Assembly: GCA_002309055.1 (NCBI GenBank)
Contig: DBWO01000046.1
Coordinates: 46,099 to 110,098, forward strand
DNA length: 64,000 bases
From: Ruminococcaceae bacterium UBA1236
GTDB lineage: Bacteria; Bacillota; Clostridia; Oscillospirales; Acutalibacteraceae
Direction: 5' to 3'
Below the pieces are notes generated by a model that saw only the letters and a program-made list of their open reading frames with translations, was not told the DNA's origin and made no database searches. Below, piece after piece: positions 17,050 to 25,800 of this stretch. Position 1 is the stretch's first letter, and each line of letters starts with the position of its first letter. A program made the position numbers and the translations under genes.

Positions 17050-17736
17050 TTATCTTGATTTGCCGAACATTTTTTTGCGGGGATTTCTTGCCTTGTAGTC
17101 GGCGTCGATGTCGGCGGACCAGTTATCTGCGACGGCGCAGCCGGCTCTGAAGTTGCCCATGGTTCTGCTCACGCTCTCAAACACAACTCCGGTACCCTTG
17201 CTGTCGGCGTTGTAGTTTACGGCTCTTTCGGGAGCAATGCCGTAATGCTTCGCGGTTTCAACGGCGTCGATGTTCGCGCCGACGAAGAGGAATTCCCAGC
17301 CGTATTTCTCCTTTTCCTTCTCAACCATCTTTTTGACCTTGTCACTCGAGTAAATACGGCTCGCGTTTTCATAGCCGTCCGTTGTGATGACAAACATGGT
17401 GTGCTCGGGCACATCTTCGGGGCGGGCGTACTTATGGATGTTGGCGATGTGGTGGATTGCGCAGCCGATTGCGTCAATCAGCGCGGTGCATCCGCCTACC
17501 TGATAATCGTCATCTGTCATCTCTTTGACCTCGGAGAGGTCGACTCTGTCGTGAATCACTTCGCTCACGGAATTGAAGAGCACGGTTGAAACGAAGCACT
17601 TGCCGTCCTGCTTCTTCTGCTTTGCTATAAGGGAATTGAAGCCGCCTATGGTGTCGCTCTCGAGCCCGGCCATTGAGCCGCTGCGGTCAAGAATGAATAC
17701 AAGCTCGGTGATTCCGTTTTTTACAGTTTCTTTCAT
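17050..17736 (-). CDS. Cytoplasmic von Willebrand factor A domain protein (TerY/YegL-like)
   Basis: 228 residues. The start is set at 17736 because AGGAGG lies just upstream; an upstream in-frame extension would run through an inverted repeat. The whole protein is one VWA domain with a MIDAS metal site D17-x-S19-x-S21 (LDRSGSM), a conserved Thr in GGCTALIDAIG and Asp in ITTDGYEN. Proteins of this type are linked to tellurite-type stress and phosphorylation modules, but no Ter gene is nearby. The neighbour upstream on the same strand encodes a macro-domain protein, and the two are separated by a hairpin and a TATAAT. No signal peptide, so it acts in the cytoplasm. Function unknown. Confidence 0.85.
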   Translation of the reverse strand: MKETVKNGITELVFILDRSGSMAGLESDTIGGFNSLIAKQKKQDGKCFVSTVLFNSVSEVIHDRVDLSEVKEMTDDDYQVGGCTALIDAIGCAIHHIANIHKYARPEDVPEHTMFVITTDGYENASRIYSSDKVKKMVEKEKEKYGWEFLFVGANIDAVETAKHYGIAPERAVNYNADSKGTGVVFESVSRTMGNFRAGCAVADNWSADIDADYKARNPRKKMFGKSR

Positions 17737-17758
17737 TGTAATAACCTCCTGAAATTTA

Positions 17759-17799
17759 AATGTGGCTGTTCGGTTTCTCAACCTTACAGCCACATTATA
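17759..17799 (-). promoter_or_regulatory. -10 box and long inverted repeat in the VWA gene leader
   Basis: Read on the minus strand, TATAAT (17799-17794) overlaps the start of a perfect 11-bp inverted repeat AATGTGGCTGT / ACAGCCACATT (17796-17786 and 17769-17759), with a 16-nt spacer. The AGGAGG ribosome site follows closely. It could be an operator or an RNA hairpin in the leader. No T-run, so not a terminator. Confidence 0.5.
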
Positions 17800-17844
17800 T
17801 ACGGATTTTTTGCCCGGGAGGTCGCCTGCGAAGCGACAAATTTT

Positions 17845-19161
17845 TCAGCTCTTTACTCCGCCGAGGAGAGGCTGATCAAATTCAAACAGCGCTTCGTTTA
17901 TGGTGAATATATTATAAATACCTTTGTTTATGAAATATTCCACTATTATATCGGCCTTGTTGCTGTGCGAGAGAGCAAATCCGGCTTTTCTGAGCATTTC
18001 GTTTGTTTCCTCGGGCGGAAGCTCAAGCGCTATCGCGAAAGCAAGCACGGTGCTTTTGCTGGGCTTATAATTGACATCTCCCCGTATTCTCGAAAACAGG
18101 CGGCGGTCGATATTAGCTTTCTTGTAGCACTGCGCGTCGGTCATATTCTTCTCATCGATTTTTCTCAGAAGCATCTGTGAAAAGCTCTCGTCAATCTCTT
18201 TGAGAATGTCCGTGAGGGCTTCTTCGCTGTCGGATTCATAAACCGCTTCGTTGAAAGTGTTGCACGGCATCTGAAATGAAGCGGGATGTGATGAAGCGCA
18301 GGGTGAAGGTGCTTCTTCAGACGCATCAAGGAGGGAAAGGTCAAATGCAGACCCGGCTTTTTCGCTCTTCTTTTTGCTTCTCTTTTCGCGCTTTTTTTCG
18401 CTCTTTTCCGGCTCGGGAGCCGCATTTTTTTCAAAATCAAATAAAACCGGCGGCCCGGATGTTCTGCTCCCGCAGTTTCCGCAATATAAATCTTCCTCTT
18501 CTATTACCGCGCCGCAGTTGCGGCAATGCTTTGCCGGAATTCTTTGGCTCTGATATGCGCCCGAAGCCGGAATGTAATTGAAAAAGGCCGGGTTGGAAGG
18601 TGTCTCGTTCATTTGCGGGCGTTCTGCGGGCCCGGGGATTATGTTTCCGCTGATATAATCGGCGATGTCATCCCTCAGGGTTTTGCTTATGCTGTAGCCC
18701 TCTTCATCGTGCACAACAAGGTAAACGAGCATATCGCTGCCTGCGAGGAAACGCTCAATTTCTTTGACCGCGATGTCAATTCCCTTGTCCTTCGGGAAAC
18801 CGAAAGTGCCCGTGGCGATGAGCGGAAAAGCGATGCTCTGACAGCCGTTTTCCGCCGCAAGAACGAGCGAGTTTCTGTAACAGCTTTCAAGCGCGCCGTA
18901 GGAAACATAGCCGCTTTCATCCTTTTTCGGCCCTACCGTGTGAATAACATATCTGCACGGCAGATTGAATGCAGGTGTGATTTTCGCCTGCCCTTCCTCA
19001 ATGGTGCCCAGCAAACGGCATTCCTCCGTAAGGGCGGGACCCGCGGCGGCGTGAATGGCATAATCGGCGCCGCCCGAGCCGCTCATAAAGGAGTCGGTCG
19101 GGTTTACGATAGCGTCACACACCATCCTCGTTATGTCGTTTCTGATAATTTCAAGCGGCAT
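17845..19161 (-). CDS. Macro domain - zinc ribbon - HTH protein
   Basis: 438 residues. An N-terminal macro domain (about 1-175) shows the AIVNPTD motif (N20), the GSGGADYAIHAAAGPAL loop and ATGTFGFP, features of ADP-ribose/O-acetyl-ADP-ribose binding. A zinc ribbon has C213, C216, C227 and C230. A charged linker rich in Lys/Glu/Ser (about 245-285) leads to a C-terminal helical region (about 330-438) with an XRE-like pattern (NIDRRLFSRIRG, PSKSTVLAFAIALELPPEE). Macro domains remove or sense ADP-ribose adducts; fusion to a DNA-binding-like domain suggests a regulator. It starts 4 nt after the MATE stop codon and is followed by the VWA gene. A simple deacetylase role is possible but does not explain the C-terminus. 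Confidence 0.8.
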   Translation of the reverse strand: MPLEIIRNDITRMVCDAIVNPTDSFMSGSGGADYAIHAAAGPALTEECRLLGTIEEGQAKITPAFNLPCRYVIHTVGPKKDESGYVSYGALESCYRNSLVLAAENGCQSIAFPLIATGTFGFPKDKGIDIAVKEIERFLAGSDMLVYLVVHDEEGYSISKTLRDDIADYISGNIIPGPAERPQMNETPSNPAFFNYIPASGAYQSQRIPAKHCRNCGAVIEEEDLYCGNCGSRTSGPPVLFDFEKNAAPEPEKSEKKREKRSKKKSEKAGSAFDLSLLDASEEAPSPCASSHPASFQMPCNTFNEAVYESDSEEALTDILKEIDESFSQMLLRKIDEKNMTDAQCYKKANIDRRLFSRIRGDVNYKPSKSTVLAFAIALELPPEETNEMLRKAGFALSHSNKADIIVEYFINKGIYNIFTINEALFEFDQPLLGGVKS

Positions 19162-19165
19162 TCCA

Positions 19166-20539
19166 TCACTCCCTGACAGCCGTTGCGGAATCTGTTTTCT
19201 TAATCGGATAATGCTTCTTTCTCAGATAGAAATACGCGGCGAAGTGAACAAAGAATGTAACTCCCCACGATACGGGGTAGGAGATATAAAGAAAATCGAG
19301 CGTGCGTTTAAACGGAAGCAGGAAGAAAACCCATATGAGCCTTATGCCGCATCCGCCGAGCAGTGATATGAGCATGGGCTGCACACTCTTGCCCATTCCC
19401 CTGAGCTGGCTTCCGCCCACATCCATAAGGGAGCAGAAGAAAAAGAAGGGCATTATGAATCTCATCCTGCCTACGGCTATGGGAACAACCGCGGCGTCAC
19501 TTGTGAATATTGAGATTATCTGCGGCGAGAGAGCGAAACCTATCCAGCCGATTGTAACGCCGATTGCCGTGGCGCAGATAACGCAGATGCGGTAAACCCT
19601 GCCGATATTCTCATGTTTTCTCGCGCCCACATTCTGCGAGGTGAAGGTCATTGTCGTCTGGGCGATGGCGTTTGTGCAGGTGTAGATGTAGCCGTCAAAG
19701 TTTGAACCGGCGGCGATGCCTGCCATGGCGCTCGAGCCGAAGGAATTTACGTTTGACTGAATGATAACATTTGAGAATGAGAAAAGCATATTCTGCACAC
19801 CGGCGGGAACGCCTATGCGCAGGATTTCCATGAGCTCCGCCTTCTGCAGTTTAAGATCTTTGATTATAAGGCGGCATTCGCTGTCGAGGCGGCAGAGATG
19901 AATTACCGCGAAGATTGCCGCGAGAGTCTGCGAAATGACCGTGGGTATCGCCACGCCCTCAACTCCGAGATGAAATTTTATGACAAAAAGGAGGTTGAGG
20001 AGCACGTTAATAAATCCCGTTGAGGAGAGGATAACGAAGGGCGTTTTCGTGTCGCCCGTTGCCCTGATTACAGACGCGCCGAAATTGAAAACAAGCATTG
20101 TCGGCGAGCCGAGGAAATATAGCTTGAGGTAGAGAGAGGCGAGCTTTATGACGTCCTCCGGCACCTTCATAAGGCGGAGCATTCCCGCGCTGAAGAAAAA
20201 GCCGATTGCCGCGAGCAGAGCACCCGAAATGAGTGAGATGAGCATTGCGCTGTGCACGCAGTCGTGAATTTTTGTTTCGTCTTTTTCGCCGATGTGCCTA
20301 GCCGTGACAACGCCGCTGCCCATTGAAAGACCGATAAACAGATTTACAAACAGGTTGATGAGCGAGCCCGTTGACCCTACGGCCGCGAGCGCTTCCTTGC
20401 CTACAAATCTGCCCACAACGGCGATATCAGCCGAGTGATAGAGGAGCTGCAGCAGACCCGTCAGCATAAGGGGCACGGCAAAAACGAGGATTTTGCTCAG
20501 AAACGGTCCCGATGTCATATCGATTTCTTTTCGTTTCAC
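19166..20539 (-). CDS. MATE-family multidrug/metabolite exporter
   Basis: 457 residues with 12 predicted membrane helices in two similar halves. It opens MKRKEIDMTSGPFLSKILVF, with the MATE signature PLMLTGLLQLLYHSADIAVVGRFVGKEAL in helix 1-2 and an equivalent second-half region around MAGIAAGSNFDGYIYTC. MATE proteins export cationic drugs or metabolites using Na+ or H+ gradients. The first start codon is GTG at 20539, with a GGGAAAAGAG upstream; an ATG at 20518 is an alternative. A TATAAT on the minus strand at 20569-20564 probably belongs to its promoter. The macro-domain gene follows by 4 nt, so the two are almost certainly co-transcribed. The substrate cannot be inferred. Confidence 0.9.
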   Translation of the reverse strand: MKRKEIDMTSGPFLSKILVFAVPLMLTGLLQLLYHSADIAVVGRFVGKEALAAVGSTGSLINLFVNLFIGLSMGSGVVTARHIGEKDETKIHDCVHSAMLISLISGALLAAIGFFFSAGMLRLMKVPEDVIKLASLYLKLYFLGSPTMLVFNFGASVIRATGDTKTPFVILSSTGFINVLLNLLFVIKFHLGVEGVAIPTVISQTLAAIFAVIHLCRLDSECRLIIKDLKLQKAELMEILRIGVPAGVQNMLFSFSNVIIQSNVNSFGSSAMAGIAAGSNFDGYIYTCTNAIAQTTMTFTSQNVGARKHENIGRVYRICVICATAIGVTIGWIGFALSPQIISIFTSDAAVVPIAVGRMRFIMPFFFFCSLMDVGGSQLRGMGKSVQPMLISLLGGCGIRLIWVFFLLPFKRTLDFLYISYPVSWGVTFFVHFAAYFYLRKKHYPIKKTDSATAVRE

Positions 20540-20693
20540 TTCTTTTTTCTCTTTTCCCTTAAGATTATACGGCTATTTTACGCCTTTAATCGCGATTTGT
20601 AAATGCTCATTTGCACTAAATATAGAAGAAATTTGCGATATTTCCTCTGCAAAAAGGCACATATTGATTTATAAAATTTTTCTCAAAAATAAT

Positions 20694-20770
20694 TTGCTTT
20701 TACATAAATATATGATATAATATCTTTCAGACTTAATTTCGAGAAAGGAGTGACTGCCGGTTTACCCGGC
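20694..20770 (+). promoter_or_regulatory. Promoter and hairpin-containing leader of the membrane VWA gene
   Basis: TTGCTT (20694-20699), a 16-bp spacer and TATAAT (20716-20721). The ribosome site GAAAGGAG ends at 20750, about 28 nt before the ATG at 20779. A GCCGG-TTTAC-CCGGC hairpin (20756-20770) lies between them and would shorten the effective distance when folded. Confidence 0.6.
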
Positions 20771-20778
20771 GCTTAATT

Positions 20779-22425
20779 ATGAGAAAACGTTTCCTTGCCG
20801 CTGTGCTGAGCCTGATTATAGCTTCTCTCGCGATTGTGACCCCGGCTTACGCGTCCGAAATCACGGGTTTCAAAGCGGACGGCAACAAAATTACTGCTGA
20901 AATAGCCGTTGACAGCGGCACAAAAATAGATAAGAGCAAGGTTACCGCCACACTTGACGGCAAAACACTTGCTACCGACAGCGTTGAAGTCGCGGGCGGG
21001 TCCACGGAATACATCGTGATGATAGACACTTCCCTCTCACTTTCAACCGCTCACTTCGAGGCACAGAAAAAGGCTGTCACCTCGCTCTACAATTCACTGG
21101 GCGAAAAAGACAACCTCATTCTCTACACATTCGATAAAAACAACAGCAAAATCCTTGACGGCACCGAAAAGAAAGAGGATGCCCTCAAAAAGATTTCCGC
21201 TCTCAAGGCCGCAGGTCAGGACACCGCTTTTTATGAGGCGATGGTAAAACTCACCGAAGAGGCGAAAGCGAGCAAAGCCGACAATGTGGTGCCTATCGTA
21301 TTCTCCGACGGCGTTGAAACGCTTGACAAGGGCGCGAAGGCAAAGGCGGAGAAAGCCCTTTCCGAATGCCCCGTTTCCGTTTACGGCATGTACCCGAGCG
21401 TTGAATCCGAAAAGGATTCCGCGGCTCTCAATGATTTGCTCAAGAAATCGGGAGGCAGCGCCACAGCGTTCAAGCCCGATAACGTTGAAAACAAGCTTGA
21501 AACCTACGCGGACAAGAAGGCCGCCGACAAAGCGACCGTCGTTTTCACCGCGGACGGCGAAATAGCCGCCAACGACTCGGCAAAGCTCAGCATTGACCTC
21601 GGCGACGGCAAGCCCGTCACGGCAGAGGGCAAAGTGAGCGAATGGAAAGCGGATCCTTCCGAAACAAAAGAATCCGCCGAAGAGAGCTCCGGTAAGGATG
21701 AAACTTCCGAAACCGCCGAAACAGGCGAAGCAACAACAAAGCAGAGCGGCGAGGCGGAAGGCCTTGACATTACAAAGATTCTCATCCCTGTTGCCGCCGC
21801 GCTTGTGCTGCTGCTTATAGTTCTTCTGATATTCAGAAAGAAGGGCGGCAAGAAGCCCAAGGGTGATGAGCCCGATGCTCCCGAATCGCCCGAAACTCCC
21901 GAGGTCCCCGAAGAAACAAAACCGGAAGAGCCGGAGCCCGAAGAGGAAACTCCCGCACAGGCAGAGCCCGAAGCTTCCGCCGAGCCGGAGAATGAGGAGC
22001 CGGAGAGCGAAGCCGGTGAAACCGCGGAAAGCGAAGAGACAAATGAAGCCGAAGGCGAACAGGCAGAGAATGCCGGCGCCGAAGCGGAGCTTTCCGAAGA
22101 GGAGCAGAGAGCCAAAGATGAAGAGGCCGCCGAAGCGGAAAGAGCCGCTAAGCAGAGAGCCGAAGAAAGAGCCAAGAGAAGAGCGGCAAACCTCGAAAAG
22201 GCAAAGATAGCCGCCGAGGCGAGAGCCGCGATGCTCGCTCAGATGGGCAGTGAAAACAAAGAGGCCGCCGAGGCGAAAGCCGAGCAGAGCGCACGCGACG
22301 CGAAGAAGGCCGAAAAAGAAGCTGCCGCCGCCGCAAAAGAGCGCGCCAAGAAAGAAAAGGCGAACAGGAAAAAGATGAAGGAAGAGGGAGCAAACTTCCA
22401 GTTTTACTTCGTCGATAAAAAGTAA
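20779..22425 (+). CDS. Extracellular VWA protein with single membrane anchor and long charged cytoplasmic tail
   Basis: 548 residues. A signal peptide (about 1-26, cut near AYASE) precedes a VWA domain (about 75-240) with MIDAS D-T-S-L-S in VMIDTSLSLS and a SDGVETL strand. Then come a short beta region, a Ser/Glu linker, one transmembrane helix (about 334-353, ILIPVAAALVLLLIVLLIF) and the stop-transfer RKKGGKK. The last ~190 residues are almost pure Glu/Ala/Lys/Pro, probably extended or coiled-coil helix (AERAAKQRAEERAKRRA). External VWA domains often bind protein ligands or polymers; the tail could scaffold cytoplasmic partners. It has its own promoter and is followed by a terminator element. 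Function unknown. Confidence 0.8.
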   Translation: MRKRFLAAVLSLIIASLAIVTPAYASEITGFKADGNKITAEIAVDSGTKIDKSKVTATLDGKTLATDSVEVAGGSTEYIVMIDTSLSLSTAHFEAQKKAVTSLYNSLGEKDNLILYTFDKNNSKILDGTEKKEDALKKISALKAAGQDTAFYEAMVKLTEEAKASKADNVVPIVFSDGVETLDKGAKAKAEKALSECPVSVYGMYPSVESEKDSAALNDLLKKSGGSATAFKPDNVENKLETYADKKAADKATVVFTADGEIAANDSAKLSIDLGDGKPVTAEGKVSEWKADPSETKESAEESSGKDETSETAETGEATTKQSGEAEGLDITKILIPVAAALVLLLIVLLIFRKKGGKKPKGDEPDAPESPETPEVPEETKPEEPEPEEETPAQAEPEASAEPENEEPESEAGETAESEETNEAEGEQAENAGAEAELSEEEQRAKDEEAAEAERAAKQRAEERAKRRAANLEKAKIAAEARAAMLAQMGSENKEAAEAKAEQSARDAKKAEKEAAAAAKERAKKEKANRKKMKEEGANFQFYFVDKK

Positions 22426-22440
22426 TTATTTCCGGCTTTT

Positions 22441-22516
22441 GCATTTAAGCGAAAAACAAAAAGACAAAGTATATGTTAAAGGCTCGCAGGATTTGTTTCC
22501 TGTGAGCCTCTTTTTC
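22441..22516 (+). repeat. Terminator-associated repeat element, copy A
   Basis: It begins GCATTTAAGCGAAAAACAAA, continues through an A-rich stretch to GTTAAA, then forms a 12-bp stem AGGCTCGCAGGA / TCCTGTGAGCCT (one G-T pair) followed by CTTTTTC. It ends the transcript of the membrane VWA gene. It resembles copies at 22654 and 27767 in the conserved TTAAGC(G/A)AAAA block and TTAAAGG lead-in, while the stem sequence differs in a compensated way. Confidence 0.7.
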
Positions 22517-22653
22517 TTGTAAGATTAAAAGGTTAGTGCTTACAAATAAGGAATAATTATATGTCTTTTTCACCGCCTTTACTCGCTCGCCGTATCTGCA
22601 TACTGTCTTCGCTCGTAAAAACGGCGTTTTCATCTTAACTGCAAAAGCCCCTG
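22517..22653 (+). other. Non-coding spacer between two repeat elements
   Basis: This is part of a 427-nt gene-free stretch. It contains a TTGTAAG / CTTACAA inverted repeat (22518-22554 region) and CGCCGT...ACGGCG arms (22580-22627 region). An antisense reading frame of 62 codons crosses it but has no ribosome site. No convincing gene is seen. Confidence 0.4.
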
Positions 22654-22728
22654 CGCATTTAAGCGAAAAGCAAACAGATAATTAAAGTTAAAGGGCTTGT
22701 ATGCGGTCTTACATACGAGCCCTTTTTT
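22654..22728 (+). repeat. Terminator-associated repeat element, copy B
   Basis: GCATTTAAGCGAAAAGCAAA is followed by an A-rich stretch, GTTAAAGG and a perfect 13-bp stem AAGGGCTTGTATG / CATACGAGCCCTT (one G-T pair) with an 8-nt loop, then TTTT. The first 20 nt match copy A at 19 of 20 positions. No gene ends directly before it, so here the element stands alone upstream of the 22768 promoter. Confidence 0.7.
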
Positions 22729-22767
22729 AATTGTTTTTGAACTGTTTTTCAACATATTGTGTTATTC

Positions 22768-22797
22768 TTGACAGCGGGCAACAATATATAATATAAT
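22768..22797 (+). promoter_or_regulatory. Promoter of the InlB-repeat giant protein gene
   Basis: A perfect TTGACA (22768-22773), an 18-bp spacer and a perfect TATAAT (22792-22797). The ATG at 22853 has a weak AAAGGA site upstream. Confidence 0.8.
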
Positions 22798-22852
22798 GTA
22801 AAATAGATTATTATACACTTGTTATATACTCTTATTCAGCAAAGGAAATCAT

Positions 22853-25800
22853 ATGGTTAAATTCAGACGGCTCACAGCATTAATACTTTCGATTCTGCTT
22901 GTTCTTACCGCTTCTCCCTTATCTTACGCAACAGGCAGATCTGCGGAATTTGCAAACAGCGACTGCGAAGGTTACTTCGGCGGCCTGTTTTACTTTGCCT
23001 CAAATGAGGATATATCTTTCGCCTACAGAGAGACCGCAATCAACGAAGACAGAGAAGCTATTACGGAATATTACGTTGATTCAATTGCCGTTTACGGCGG
23101 ATACGCTTATGTGCTGACGGGCAAAACGCTCAGAAAAATCAATGTGAATACGCTTGAGGACAGCCCTGTTTATTCCTCGCGCGCGGGCATTGACCGCTTC
23201 GCTCTCGGCGCAGGCAAAATCTATCTTCTCACCGGCGGCAGCATCACTTCGCTGAATACCGGCGGCACGCTCACAACCGTTGTCGCCTCAGGCAAAATCA
23301 TCGATTTCTGGCTTGAGAACGCCGGCACGCTCTCCTATATGACAAATGAGGATTATATCCATACCCTCGACCTTGCCTCGGGCGATGAAAACATAGTGCC
23401 GAATTACGCCACCGACCTCGGCGAAAACATACCGCTTTACAATCCTTCGGACGGCACAAATCAGCCCTCAATGGACCTGGGTTCTCTGCAGTCGAAATTC
23501 CCTGCGGGCAAGTACTGGAATCATGTCGGCTCATCAAGCAACAACCCCAACGGATACACATCATCCCCCTGCACTCATCACTCGGGCAACTGCGACTATT
23601 ACGGCGGATGCGGCTGTAATTCCTTCAGTTCGGCCATTCAGTGCATGGGCTATGCTTTCAAGTGCGCCTATGATGTTTACGGCTCATATACCTCGAGCTG
23701 GAGCAGTTCATACTCAACCTCGGCGCTTGACAGCGTCAAGGCGGGCGACGTTATAAGATACAGAAACGACGGTCACTCTATTTTTGTTACGGGCGTCAGC
23801 GGCAGCACCATAACCTATACGGACTGTAACAGCGACGGCCACTGTATAATCAAGTGGAACAGGACCATTGACAAGTCAACTGTTAGGTCGTCATTCACTT
23901 ACCTTCGCTCCGCTCCCTACGCGGCGCCCGGAAACACCTCTACAGACACGAAATATACCGTAACGTACAATGCTAACGGCGGCAGCTGCTCGGTTAAAAC
24001 CGCCACAATAAAGAGCGGCGACCCATACGGTGACCTTCCTGCGGCAGAGCGCGAGGGCTATGATTTACTGGGGTGGTACACCTCGGCAAGCGGCGGCACT
24101 CCCGTTTCGTCAACCGATAAGGTAACCTCAAACACCACTCTCTACGCTCAGTGGAAGATTAAAACATATTACATAACATTCGATAAAAACGGCGGCAACT
24201 ACGCGCCCGATGATTTTTCAAAGGTTTACGGCGAGAGCAAAACAATCGGCACAAGGACACCGTCAAGAGACGGCTTCACCTTCGTGACATGGAATACGGC
24301 AAAGGACGGCTCGGGCACATCATACAAGCCCGGCTCGGTCTACAGCGCGAATGAGGATGCCACTCTCTACGCTATATGGAAGGGCAAATCCATTCAGATT
24401 AACCTTAACGCTAACGGCGGCACATTCAGCGGCTCAAACTATATGTCCGTTGTTTACGGCGAGCCCTACGGTGAGCTCCCGGCGCCGGAGAGAACAGGCT
24501 ATGATTTCACCGGCTGGCACATAAGCTCCGAAACAGGCACTCCCGTCACATCCGAAACTATTGTTGAGGTTGCGACCTCTCACAGACTTGTTGCCTCGTG
24601 GAAGGTAAAAGTCTATACTGTCACCTATAACGCGAACGGCGGTAAAAACACGCCCGACAGTCAGAGCAAAGAATACGGCAGGAGCATAACCTTACGCTCC
24701 GATATTCCCTCAAGAGAACACTATTCTTTCACCGGATGGTACACCGCGCCCGACTCAAGCGGCACAAAGTATGAGCCCGGCACATCTTATTCAGCAAATG
24801 CCGACCTCTATCTTTTCGCCGGATGGAAGGGTGAGGAATACACCGTTAATTTCAACGTGAACGGCGGCGAGGGCACAATCGCTTCTCAGACAAAAGTTCA
24901 CGGCACTACCCTGACCCTGACCTCCGTTACTCCCGAAAAAACGGGACACACATTTGTTGAATGGAACACCAAATCCGACGGAAGCGGCAAGGGCTTCGCT
25001 TCGGGCGGAAACTACAATAACGAGGGCAACACTACCCTCTACGCGATATGGGAAATCACGAAATATAAAGTGACATATGACGCGAACGGCGGCGAAAACG
25101 CACCCGCGGCTTCCGTGTTTGAATATGACTCATCAACCGTCATAAGCAGCACCGTTCCCACACGCACCGGATTCAATTTCCTCGGCTGGTTCACAAACGC
25201 TGACGGCACCGGCACGCAGTACACGGCAGGCACAACCTACGCGAAGAACGAAAATCTCAAGCTTTACGCCGCCTGGGAGAGGGAAAAATATCCCGTAACC
25301 TTTAACGCGAACGGCGGAAAAGGTGCTCCCGAAACGCAGTACAAGGAATACGAAGTCGCTCTCGCAATTTCCGACACCGTTCCGGCAAAAGCCGGCTATG
25401 ATTTCACCGGATGGAACACTCTCGCGAACGGTACGGGCAAGACATATCAGCCCGGCGAAACATACACCGAAAACAAGGCTCTTTCCCTCTGCGCGCAGTG
25501 GGCCGCGGCAACCTACACCGTTACATTCAATTCAAACGGTTCTGCCGCCGCAGACACAACCGCAAGATTCAAATACGGCACAGTTTATTCGTCTCTGCCC
25601 GTTATATCGAGGCGCGGATACACCTTCCTCGGCTGGTACACATCGCCTAAATCCGGCACAAAGATAAATGAGGGCGGCACTGTCAGTATCACCGCCGATT
25701 CGGTATTCTATGCCCACTGGAGCGCAAATACATACACGCTCACATTTAATCCCGCGGGCGGCGAATGCGCGACGGAAAAAGTTGATGTTACATACGGCAC

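Noticed and set aside
21504..22175. Antisense Ser/Ala-rich frame of 223 codons opposite the charged tail of the VWA protein
   Set aside because: A by-product of the Glu/Ala codon bias of the sense gene; no start signals, and low complexity throughout.
22445..22633. Minus-strand frame of 62 codons in the 427-nt gap
   Set aside because: It crosses terminator repeat A, lacks a ribosome site, and the translated segment reflects repeat sequence.
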